In this document: piece after piece, positions 8,971-15,804 of the stretch | Position numbering within the stretch: the stretch's first letter is position 1 | Layout: the number at the start of each line of letters is the position of its first letter | Assembly (NCBI GenBank): GCA_002454125.1 | Contig: DKII01000119.1 | Span: 4,389 to 23,028 of the forward strand | Source of the DNA: Novosphingobium sp. UBA6722 | GTDB taxonomy: Bacteria > Pseudomonadota > Alphaproteobacteria > Sphingomonadales > Sphingomonadaceae | Direction of reading: 5' to 3' | DNA length: 18,640 nucleotides | Notes under the pieces: model-generated | Databases searched by the model: none | What the model saw: the letters and a program-made list of their open reading frames with translations, nothing else | Told to the model about the DNA's origin: nothing | Program-made: the position numbers and the translations under genes

Positions 8971-10142
8971 CCGGGCCGACGCGGCATTACGTCCTGGCAG
9001 CCGGGGGCACTGGCGGGCACCTGATCCCGGCCTTTGCCCTGGCGGTCGAGTTGGAGCGGCGCGGGCATCATGTCGCGCTGGTGACCGACACGCGCGGCGC
9101 CAAACTGCCGGGCAAGCCGGACAGCCTGGTCACCCACGTGCTGCCCGCTGGCCGGATCGGCAAGAACCCGCTGCACTGGCCGCGGGGCATTGGCGCGATC
9201 CTGGAAGGCAAGCGGATGGCCGAACGGCTGTTCGAAAGCTTCCAGCCGGCCTGCGTGGTCGGCTTTGGCGGCTATCCGGCCTTCCCGACGCTGTGGGCGG
9301 CCACGGCAAACGGCGTGCCGAGCGTGATCCACGAACAGAACGCCGTGCTGGGCCGGGTCAACCGGCTGATGGCGGGCCGGGTCGATGCGATTGCCACCTC
9401 GTTCGAGCAGGTCGACCGGCTCAAGCCCAAGTTCGCGCTCAAGACCCACCTGGTCGGCAATCCGGTCCGGGCCGAGGTTCTGACCCTGCGTGACGAGCCA
9501 TTCCCGCCGTTCAGCGAGGACGGCCTGCTGCGCGTGCTGGTGACCGGCGGCAGCCAGGGGGCGAGTGTGCTCTCACAGGTTGTGCCCGATGCGCTGGCCA
9601 TGCTGCCCGCCGCGCTGCGCACCCGGCTGCAGGTGACCCAGCAATGCCGGCCCGAGGATATCGAAGCGGTCCGCGCGCGCTATGCCGGGCATGACATTCC
9701 GGCCGAACTTGGCACCTATTTCGAGAACATGGCCGAACGGTTGGCCGATACTCACCTGTTCATCGGCCGCGCCGGCGCCTCGACCATTGCCGAGCTGACC
9801 GCCGTTGGCCGCCCGGCGATCCTGGTGCCGCTGCCGATCGCGACCGACGATCACCAGGCTGCCAACACCCGCGAGATCTGCGCGGCCGGCGGCGCGCGGA
9901 TGATCCGGCAGGAGCGGTTCACCGCCGCCGAAGTGGCCAAGCAGATCCTGGCCATCGCGCAGAGCCCCGAAACGCTGGCCAATGCCGCCCACGGCGCGTG
10001 GAACTGCGGCTATCCCAAGGCGGCGCAGGACCTGGCCGATCTGGTCGAAGGATTTGGCGGCAGCCCGCTGATGGACGTCATTCGCGTGGCCGATGCGGCG
10101 GTCGCCGGCGCGACCTTTGGCGGCGCGGCGGCGGCTGGTTAG
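8967..10142 (+). CDS. murG: Undecaprenyldiphospho-muramoylpentapeptide beta-N-acetylglucosaminyltransferase MurG
   Basis: A GT28 glycosyltransferase at the inner face of the membrane that adds GlcNAc from UDP-GlcNAc to lipid I, making lipid II. It has 391 residues. The first glycine loop AAGGTGGHLIPA sits at about 11-22. H122-E-Q-N125 with the VLGRVNR stretch forms part of the acceptor side, VTGGSQGA (192-199) is the second glycine loop, and GRAGASTIAEL (267-277) with ATDDHQAAN belongs to the donor site. The start is the ATG overlapping the ftsW stop (ATGA). The frame is open back to 8871, but that piece lies in ftsW and is not MurG-like. Beyond the usual C-terminus there is an Ala/Gly-rich tail of roughly 30 residues. 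The gene ends 12 bases before murC. Confidence 0.96.
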   Translation: MTGPTRHYVLAAGGTGGHLIPAFALAVELERRGHHVALVTDTRGAKLPGKPDSLVTHVLPAGRIGKNPLHWPRGIGAILEGKRMAERLFESFQPACVVGFGGYPAFPTLWAATANGVPSVIHEQNAVLGRVNRLMAGRVDAIATSFEQVDRLKPKFALKTHLVGNPVRAEVLTLRDEPFPPFSEDGLLRVLVTGGSQGASVLSQVVPDALAMLPAALRTRLQVTQQCRPEDIEAVRARYAGHDIPAELGTYFENMAERLADTHLFIGRAGASTIAELTAVGRPAILVPLPIATDDHQAANTREICAAGGARMIRQERFTAAEVAKQILAIAQSPETLANAAHGAWNCGYPKAAQDLADLVEGFGGSPLMDVIRVADAAVAGATFGGAAAAG

Positions 10143-10154
10143 GAAGAGAGTGGA

Positions 10155-11567
10155 ATGAAGGGCGTAGGCACTGACATCGGCACGATCCATTTCGTCGGAA
10201 TCGGCGGGATTGGCATGTCCGGCATTGCCGAAGTGATGCACAACCTTGGCTATACGGTCCAGGGCAGCGACATTGCCGAAGGCTATGTCGTCGAAGGTCT
10301 GCGCGCCCGCGGGATCAAGGTCATGATTGGCCACAAGGCCGAGAACCTGGGCGATGCCGCCGTGGTCGTCACCTCGACCGCCGTGAAGCGCGACAATCCC
10401 GAAGTCGTCGCCGCGCTGGAAAGCCGCGTCCCCGTGGTGCGCCGCGCCGAGATGCTGGCCGAGCTGATGCGGCTCAAGCGCACCGTCGCCGTCGCCGGCA
10501 CCCACGGCAAGACCACCACGACCAGCCTGGTCGCCGCGTTGCTTGATGCCGGCGGGGTCGATCCGACCGTGATCAACGGCGGGATCATCAATTCCTATGG
10601 CTCCAACGCCCGCCTTGGCGAAAGCGAATGGATGGTGGTCGAAGCGGATGAGAGCGACGGCTCGTTCCTGCGGCTCGACGGGACCATTGCGGTGGTGACC
10701 AACATCGATCCCGAGCACCTCGATCACTACGGCTCGTTCGATGCGATCAAGGACGCCTTTGTCGAATTTATCGAGAATGTGCCGTTCTACGGCTGTGCGG
10801 TGCTGTGCATCGACCATCCCGAGGTTCAGGCGGTAATCCCCAAGGTCCGCGACCGCCGCGTCGTGACCTATGGCTTCTCGGCCCAGGCCGATGTGCGCGG
10901 TGAGAACGTGACGCCATTCCCCGGCGGCAACCGCTTTGACGTAGTCATCCGTCAGCGTGACGGCTCGCAGCGCCGGATCGACGGGATTGAGCTGCCCATG
11001 CCCGGCCGCCACAACGTCCAGAACGCGCTCGCCGCTGTCGGCGTCGCGGTCGAGATGGGCTGCGCGGATTCCGTGATCCAGACCGGCTTTGCCAAGTTCG
11101 GCGGGGTCAAGCGCCGCTTTACCAAGGTGGGTGAGATCGATGGCGTGACGATCATCGACGATTACGGCCACCACCCGGTCGAAATCCGCGCGGTCCTGGC
11201 CGCCGCACGCGAGGGGGTACAGAACCGCGTGATTGCCGTGGTCCAACCGCACCGCTTCACGCGCCTGCGCGATCACCTGTCCGAATTCCAGGCCGCCTTC
11301 AACGATGCCGATCTGGTCTATGCCGCCCCGGTCTATGCCGCAGGCGAAGCCCCGATCGAGGGCGTCGATTCCGCTGCCCTGGTCGAAGGGATCAAGGCCC
11401 GCGGCCACCGCTCGGCCCACCTGATCGCCAGCGCTGATGCCCTGGCGGCAGAGCTCGCCAACGTCGCCCAGCCGGGCGACATGGTCGTGTGCCTCGGGGC
11501 GGGAGACATCACCAAGTGGGCCGGCGGGCTTGAGGCTGCGATCCGCGTCTTCCGGACCGGCGGATGA
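10155..11567 (+). CDS. murC: UDP-N-acetylmuramate--L-alanine ligase MurC
   Basis: A cytoplasmic ligase of 470 residues that starts the stem peptide by joining L-alanine to UDP-MurNAc. The N-terminal Rossmann motif is HFVGIGGIGMSGIAE (12-26). The Mur ligase P-loop is AGTHGKTTTT (114-123, K119), where the histidine in place of asparagine is typical of MurC. EADESDGSF and NIDPEHLDHYG follow, and the C-terminal domain contains D335-D-Y-G-H-H-P, another MurC signature. The ATG at 10155 has AGGAAGAG (10141-10148) just upstream, beginning within the murG stop codon. The gene overlaps murB by four bases. Length is in the family range (E. coli 491). Confidence 0.97.
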   Translation: MKGVGTDIGTIHFVGIGGIGMSGIAEVMHNLGYTVQGSDIAEGYVVEGLRARGIKVMIGHKAENLGDAAVVVTSTAVKRDNPEVVAALESRVPVVRRAEMLAELMRLKRTVAVAGTHGKTTTTSLVAALLDAGGVDPTVINGGIINSYGSNARLGESEWMVVEADESDGSFLRLDGTIAVVTNIDPEHLDHYGSFDAIKDAFVEFIENVPFYGCAVLCIDHPEVQAVIPKVRDRRVVTYGFSAQADVRGENVTPFPGGNRFDVVIRQRDGSQRRIDGIELPMPGRHNVQNALAAVGVAVEMGCADSVIQTGFAKFGGVKRRFTKVGEIDGVTIIDDYGHHPVEIRAVLAAAREGVQNRVIAVVQPHRFTRLRDHLSEFQAAFNDADLVYAAPVYAAGEAPIEGVDSAALVEGIKARGHRSAHLIASADALAAELANVAQPGDMVVCLGAGDITKWAGGLEAAIRVFRTGG

Positions 11568-12460
11568 GCACCGCCACGCTCCCCTCCGTCCGGGGTAAGC
11601 TAACCCCTTCGGCCCCGCTGGCGCCGCTGGTCTGGTTCAAGTCCGGCGGCGCGGCCGAGTGGCTGTTCGAGCCGAAGGACCTGGCCGATCTGCAAGGCTT
11701 CCTGCGCGAACTCGATCCGGCCGTGCCAGTCATGGCGCTGGGGCTGGGCAGCAACATGATCGTCCGCGATGGCGGTGTGCCCGGTGTTGTCGTCCGGCTG
11801 GGCAAGGCCTTTGCCAAGGTCGAACAGACCGCTGACCTGACGCTCAATTGCGGCGGCGGGGCCTCGGGCATCCTCGTTTCCTCCACCGCGCGCGACAATG
11901 GCATCGCGGGTCTGGAATTCCTGCGCTCGATCCCCGGCACGGTCGGCGGCTTCGTGCGGATGAACGGCGGGGCCTATGGCGGTGAGGTCAAGGACATCCT
12001 GGTCGATTGCGATGTCGTGCTGCGCGATGGGTCGCTGGTCACATTGCAGGTCGAAGCCTTGCACTACACCTATCGCCATTCTGAGCTGCCTGAGGGTGCC
12101 ATCGTGGTCGCCGCGCGGTTCAAGGGACGGCCGGGCGAGCCGGATGCAATCCAGGCCGAAATGGACCGCATCTCCGCCAGCCGCGAAGCCAGCCAGCCGC
12201 TGCGCAGCAAGACCGGCGGTTCGACCTTCAAGAACCCGGCTGGGCACAAGGCCTGGGCCCTGGTTGACGAGGCCGGCTGCCGGGGGCTTCAGCTCGGCGG
12301 CGCGCAGGTCAGCGAGAAGCACACCAACTTCCTGCTCAATCTGGGCGATGCAACCAGCGCCGATATCGAGGCGCTGGGCGAGGAAGTGCGACGCCGGGTG
12401 AAGGAAAAGTCGGGCGTCGAACTCGAATGGGAAATTCAACGAGTAGGTAAGTCCAAGTGA
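11564..12460 (+). CDS. murB: UDP-N-acetylenolpyruvoylglucosamine reductase MurB
   Basis: An FAD-dependent reductase of 298 residues that converts UDP-GlcNAc-enolpyruvate to UDP-MurNAc with NADPH, the step before MurC. FAD-binding elements are GLGSNMIVRDGG (60-71) and RSIPGTVGG (121-129) with NGGAYGGE. The substrate domain carries KTGGSTFKNP, with S220 in the position of the proton-donating serine, and ends with SEKHTNFLLN. The size (about 300 residues) and this tail fit the shorter (type II) MurB forms rather than the longer E. coli type. The start overlaps the murC stop (ATGA). The stop overlaps the GTG start of ddl. Position and motifs agree fully. Confidence 0.96.
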   Translation: MSTATLPSVRGKLTPSAPLAPLVWFKSGGAAEWLFEPKDLADLQGFLRELDPAVPVMALGLGSNMIVRDGGVPGVVVRLGKAFAKVEQTADLTLNCGGGASGILVSSTARDNGIAGLEFLRSIPGTVGGFVRMNGGAYGGEVKDILVDCDVVLRDGSLVTLQVEALHYTYRHSELPEGAIVVAARFKGRPGEPDAIQAEMDRISASREASQPLRSKTGGSTFKNPAGHKAWALVDEAGCRGLQLGGAQVSEKHTNFLLNLGDATSADIEALGEEVRRRVKEKSGVELEWEIQRVGKSK

Positions 12461-13410
12461 GCCTCCCCAAACTCCATGTTGCGGTCCTGATGGGCGGCTG
12501 GTCAAACGAGCGGCCGGTCAGCCTCATGAGCGGGGAAGGCGTGGCCAAGGCGCTGGAAGAGCGCGGCCACCGCGTTACCCGGATCGACATGGACCGCGAT
12601 GTCGCGGCCAGGCTGGCAGCGACCAAGCCGGACGTGGTGTTCAATGCGCTCCACGGCACACCGGGTGAGGATGGCTCGGTCCAGGGCATGATGGACCTGA
12701 TGGGCCTGACCTATACCCATTCAGGCATGGTCGCCTCGGTCATCGCGATCGACAAGGAACTGACCAAGCAGGCGCTGGTCCCCCATGGCATCCCCATGCC
12801 AGGCGGTCGGATCGTGCCGGTGGCGGAGATCTATGAGCGTGACCCGCTCGAGCGGCCCTATGTGTTGAAGCCGGTCAACGAAGGGTCTTCGGTCGGCGTG
12901 GCGATCGTCACCGCCGAGGGCAATTACGGCAACCCGATCAGCCCGGAGACCAAGGGGCCGTGGCAGGAATTCGATAGCCTGCTGGCCGAACCCTATATCC
13001 GCGGGCGCGAGCTGACCACGGCGGTACTGGGCGATCGCGCGCTGATGGTCACCGAACTGCGGCCCAAGTCGGGCTTCTACGATTTCGACGCCAAATATAC
13101 CGAAGGGATGACCGAGCACGTCTGCCCGGCCGAGATCCCGGACGAGATCACCCAGGCCTGCCTCGACATCGCGCTGCGCTGCCACCAGCTGCTCGGCTGC
13201 AAGGGCTGCAGCCGCACCGACTTCCGCTGGGATGACGAGCGCGGGCTGGCGGGCCTGTTCGTGCTGGAAACCAACACCCAGCCGGGGATGACGCCGCTCA
13301 GCCTCGTGCCGGAGCAGGCCAAGCATCTGGGGATCGAATATGGCGAACTGGTCGAAATGATCATCGCCGAGGCGCTCGCTGAGAAAGATCGCAAGGGGGG
13401 CAAGCGATGA
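12457..13410 (+). CDS. ddl: D-alanine--D-alanine ligase Ddl
   Basis: An ATP-grasp ligase of 317 residues that makes D-Ala-D-Ala for MurF. It starts with GTG, overlapping the murB stop as GTGA. Motifs: GGWSNERPVSLMSG (13-26) with E18 equivalent to the catalytic glutamate, HGTPGEDGSVQG, NEGSSVGV (141-148), the omega-loop FYDFDAKY (207-214) ending in Y214, GCKGCSRTDF and ETNTQPGMTPLSLVP. The tyrosine at the end of the omega loop is the residue expected in D-Ala-D-Ala enzymes, rather than the phenylalanine of D-Ala-D-Lac ligases. The usual AER(E)VSL string reads NERPVSL here, a conservative family variation. It overlaps ftsQ by four bases. Confidence 0.95.
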   Translation: MSLPKLHVAVLMGGWSNERPVSLMSGEGVAKALEERGHRVTRIDMDRDVAARLAATKPDVVFNALHGTPGEDGSVQGMMDLMGLTYTHSGMVASVIAIDKELTKQALVPHGIPMPGGRIVPVAEIYERDPLERPYVLKPVNEGSSVGVAIVTAEGNYGNPISPETKGPWQEFDSLLAEPYIRGRELTTAVLGDRALMVTELRPKSGFYDFDAKYTEGMTEHVCPAEIPDEITQACLDIALRCHQLLGCKGCSRTDFRWDDERGLAGLFVLETNTQPGMTPLSLVPEQAKHLGIEYGELVEMIIAEALAEKDRKGGKR

Positions 13411-14387
13411 GCCAGACCATCAAGCGCGGCGGCAAAAGCGTGCGCAAGGCTGCCGCCGCGCAGGGCAAGGTCCGCCAGGTCCGCGCGGCGCGGGCCAAGA
13501 CCGGCTCGGCGATCGGTACGGCAATGGGCTGGCTGCCGATCAGCGAAGAGCAGTGGCAGCGGGTTTTCCTCGCTGGGATCCTCGGCGGGGCAGCCGTGCT
13601 GGCCTGGACCGTGGCGAGCTTTGCCGGGGTCCCCGCCATGGCCGAGGCGCAGCTTGCCTCGGTCGCCAGCGACGCCGGTTTCGAAGTGCGCCGGGTCGAA
13701 GTGCGCGGGGTCAAGAACCTCAACGAACTCAAGGTCTATGAGCGCGCGCTGGCCGAGCGTGACCGGGCGATGCCGCTGGTCGATGTCGAAGCGCTGCGCC
13801 AGGAACTGCTCCAGCTTTCGTGGGTCCAGGACGCGCGCGTTTCGCGCCAGCTGCCGGATTCGCTGGTGATCGACATTGTCGAGCGGACCCCGGCGGCTGT
13901 CCTTCGCAAGGCTGACAAGCTGGTGCTGATCGATGCGACCGGGGCGGAGCTTGAAGTGGTCGGTCCGGCCCGGGCCAAGGGCAAGCTGGTCGTCTCCGGT
14001 CCCGGCGCGGGCAAGCAGGTGGCGGCGCTGCAGGAACTGATGTCCGCCGCCCCGGCGCTCAAGCCGCAGCTGCGCGAGGCTGAGTGGATCGGCAATCGCC
14101 GCTGGAACTTCACCTTCAAGACCGGTCAGGTCCTGGCGCTGCCGGAGGGCGATGAAAAGTCGGCCAAGGCGCTGATGACCTTTGCGCGGCTCGATGGGGT
14201 CAACCGGCTGCTCGGCGGCAAGGTGGCGGCCTTTGACATGCGCGCGGGCGATCGCATTTATCTGCGCGTGCCGGGCCGGACCGATCCGGTCGAACAGCCT
14301 GTGGCGAAGCCGGCGGCGAGCGAAACGAAGAAGGCCGAAGCCGCGCCCAAGGCCAAGTCCGAATCCGCAAAGGGGGACAAGGACTGA
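13407..14387 (+). CDS. ftsQ: Cell division protein FtsQ
   Basis: A bitopic divisome protein of 326 residues that bridges FtsZ-ring components and the FtsLB/FtsWI complex. A long, very basic cytoplasmic N-terminus (about 1-50, many Lys/Arg) precedes one membrane segment (about 53-74, VFLAGILGGAAVLAWTVASF). The POTRA domain follows (about 92-160), starting FEVRRVEVRG and containing SWVQDARVSRQLPDSLVIDIVERTP-like sequence, then the beta domain to about residue 290. The C-terminus is a Lys/Ala/Glu-rich low-complexity tail of about 35 residues. The start overlaps ddl (ATGA) and the stop shares one base with ftsA (TGATG). The ddl-ftsQ-ftsA order is the classic dcw arrangement. Confidence 0.94.
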   Translation: MSQTIKRGGKSVRKAAAAQGKVRQVRAARAKTGSAIGTAMGWLPISEEQWQRVFLAGILGGAAVLAWTVASFAGVPAMAEAQLASVASDAGFEVRRVEVRGVKNLNELKVYERALAERDRAMPLVDVEALRQELLQLSWVQDARVSRQLPDSLVIDIVERTPAAVLRKADKLVLIDATGAELEVVGPARAKGKLVVSGPGAGKQVAALQELMSAAPALKPQLREAEWIGNRRWNFTFKTGQVLALPEGDEKSAKALMTFARLDGVNRLLGGKVAAFDMRAGDRIYLRVPGRTDPVEQPVAKPAASETKKAEAAPKAKSESAKGDKD

Positions 14388-15667
14388 TGGCCACGCCCCG
14401 CATCGTCCGCACCTTTGGCGCGGTCAACATCGGTTCGTTCCGCATCTCGGCGATGGTCGCCGGGCTGACCGAGACGGGCGAGATGGTGGTGCTTGGCTCG
14501 GGCCACCGCGCCGCCCAGGGGATCAAGCGCGGCTATGTGACCGACATGCAGGCCGCCACCTATGCGGTGCGCGATGCGGTCGAGCGGGCCGAGAAGATGG
14601 CCAATACCGCCGTCACCTCGGTCTGGATCGGCTCATCCGGGGCCGGCCTGGCCAGCCAGGTCGCGCAGGTCGAGATCGATATCGGCGGCCGCCGGATCGA
14701 GGAAGACGATATCGAACACCTGCTGGTTGCCGCCCAGGGCGTGATCCAGCCCGACGGGCGGATGGTGCTGCATGCCCAGCCGGCGCATTACACGCTCGAT
14801 GGAGCGGACGGCGTGTCCGATCCCAAGGGGCTCCATGCCGAGCGGCTGGGCGTCGATATTCATGTCATGCTGGCCGACGGTGCGCCGATCCGCAACATCA
14901 CCGAGACGGTCCAGAACGCGCATCTGCAGGTTGAGGCCGTGGTCGGCTCACCGATCGCCGCGGGCTATGCCTGCCTCAACCCGGAAGAGCGCGACCTGGG
15001 CGTGGCCCTGGTCGAGTTTGGCGCGGAAGTGACCAATGTCTCGGTCTATGCCTCGGGCATGCTGCTGGGGCTTGTCACGATCCCGATGGGCTCGGGCGAC
15101 GTCACCGATGCGATTGCCTCTGCCTTCGGCATTCGCCGCTTCCAGGCCGAGCGCCTGAAGTGCGTCCACGGCTCGGCGATTGCCAGCCCATCGGACCACC
15201 GCGAGATGATCCCGGTCAACGCGCCGGGCGATGAAATGACCGGGCCGATCGCCCGCCATGCCGATGACAAGAACCGCATCCCCCGCGCCGAACTGATCTC
15301 GGTCATCACCGAGCAGCTCGCCCGGCTGATGGAAGAGGTTTCGCGCGCATTGAAGTCACTGGGCTTCACCGGCCAGCGCGGGCAGCAGATCGTGCTGACC
15401 GGGGGCGGGGCGGAGCTGGCGGGGCTGGCTGACTATGCCCAGGCCGCGCTTGGCAAGCCGGTGCGGATCGGGCGGCCACTTCACATCAAGGGTCTGCCGG
15501 AAGCCCATGCCACGCCTGGATTTTCTACCCTGGCCGGCCTGGTGCTCTATGCCGCCGCAGACCCGATCGACATCCGCAAGGTTGGCCGCGGGAAACAGGA
15601 GATTACCCGGTTCGACAAGCTCGGACTGGTCGGCCGGCTCTACCGCGCGGTGCGGGAGTATTTCTGA
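14387..15667 (+). CDS. ftsA: Cell division protein FtsA, with divergent nucleotide-binding motifs
   Basis: An actin-family protein of 426 residues that anchors FtsZ filaments to the membrane and recruits later divisome proteins. The fold is recognisable throughout: GSGHRAAQGIKRGYVTDM, the 1C (SHS2) region at about 80-170, AAGYACLNPEERDLGVALVE, SGDVTDAIASAFGI and the adenosine motif VLTGGGAELAGL. The C-terminus ends in an amphipathic helix, GLVGRLYRAVREYF (413-426), the membrane-targeting sequence. The two phosphate loops are unusual. Phosphate-1 reads VNIGSFR (13-19), with N14 where an acidic residue is usual. Phosphate-2 reads VEFGAEVTN (209-217) instead of a DIGGGT-type loop. ATP binding may therefore be weak or altered. 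The ATG shares one base with the ftsQ stop. Confidence 0.93.
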   Translation: MATPRIVRTFGAVNIGSFRISAMVAGLTETGEMVVLGSGHRAAQGIKRGYVTDMQAATYAVRDAVERAEKMANTAVTSVWIGSSGAGLASQVAQVEIDIGGRRIEEDDIEHLLVAAQGVIQPDGRMVLHAQPAHYTLDGADGVSDPKGLHAERLGVDIHVMLADGAPIRNITETVQNAHLQVEAVVGSPIAAGYACLNPEERDLGVALVEFGAEVTNVSVYASGMLLGLVTIPMGSGDVTDAIASAFGIRRFQAERLKCVHGSAIASPSDHREMIPVNAPGDEMTGPIARHADDKNRIPRAELISVITEQLARLMEEVSRALKSLGFTGQRGQQIVLTGGGAELAGLADYAQAALGKPVRIGRPLHIKGLPEAHATPGFSTLAGLVLYAAADPIDIRKVGRGKQEITRFDKLGLVGRLYRAVREYF

Positions 15668-15703
15668 AATCCTGCGTAGGGGCCTGGAAAACCTTAGGGT
15701 GAC

Positions 15704-15712
15704 TGTGGACAA
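15704..15712 (-). promoter_or_regulatory. DnaA-box-like 9-mer upstream of ftsZ
   Basis: The + strand reads TGTGGACAA, so the complement is TTGTCCACA. This differs by one base from the E. coli DnaA box TTATCCACA and equals the form preferred in GC-rich actinobacteria. It lies 92 bases before the ftsZ ATG and overlaps a -35-like TGGACA. DnaA is known to affect ftsZ transcription in Caulobacter, which makes a regulatory role plausible. A single 9-mer can occur by chance. Confidence 0.35.
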
Positions 15713-15793
15713 CGTGGGACTACGGGTTGGAAACTTGAGATTTCGCGGTGCAGTAACCACGATAGTTGTTAGAATTGCATCCGCTTGCCGGAC

Positions 15794-15799
15794 AGGAGA
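15794..15799 (+). promoter_or_regulatory. Ribosome binding site that sets the ftsZ start
   Basis: AGGAGA lies five bases before the ATG at 15805. The frame is open back to a TTG at 15766, but that codon has no ribosome binding site and its 13 extra residues are unlike FtsZ N-termini, so the ATG is chosen. Confidence 0.8.
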
Positions 15800-15804
15800 G
15801 CGCC

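Larger units (their letters stand above)
15668..15804 (+). promoter_or_regulatory. ftsA-ftsZ intergenic region, probable ftsZ promoter region
   Basis: This 137-base gap is the only sizeable non-coding stretch between rsmH and ftsZ and looks clearly less GC-rich than the genes around it. A local ftsZ promoter is common in alphaproteobacteria, so one is likely here. Candidate elements are TGGACA (15706-15711, one mismatch from TTGACA) and TAGAAT (15770-15775, one mismatch from TATAAT), but they are too far apart to be partners and neither has a convincing partner at normal spacing. I therefore do not assign a specific promoter. No TTAA-N7-TTAA CtrA site and no GANTC methylation site was seen. 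Confidence 0.5.

Noticed and set aside
9573..11420. 615-codon open frame on the - strand opposite murG and murC
   Set aside because: It is the longest reverse frame, but it mirrors murG/murC codon structure, is low-complexity in character and has no operon context.
15766..15804. Upstream TTG start for ftsZ
   Set aside because: It has no ribosome binding site and non-FtsZ-like residues. The ATG at 15805 has AGGAGA at proper spacing.
15668..15804. Possible small gene or RNA between ftsA and ftsZ
   Set aside because: No open frame with a ribosome binding site and no stable hairpin stood out. It is better read as a regulatory region.
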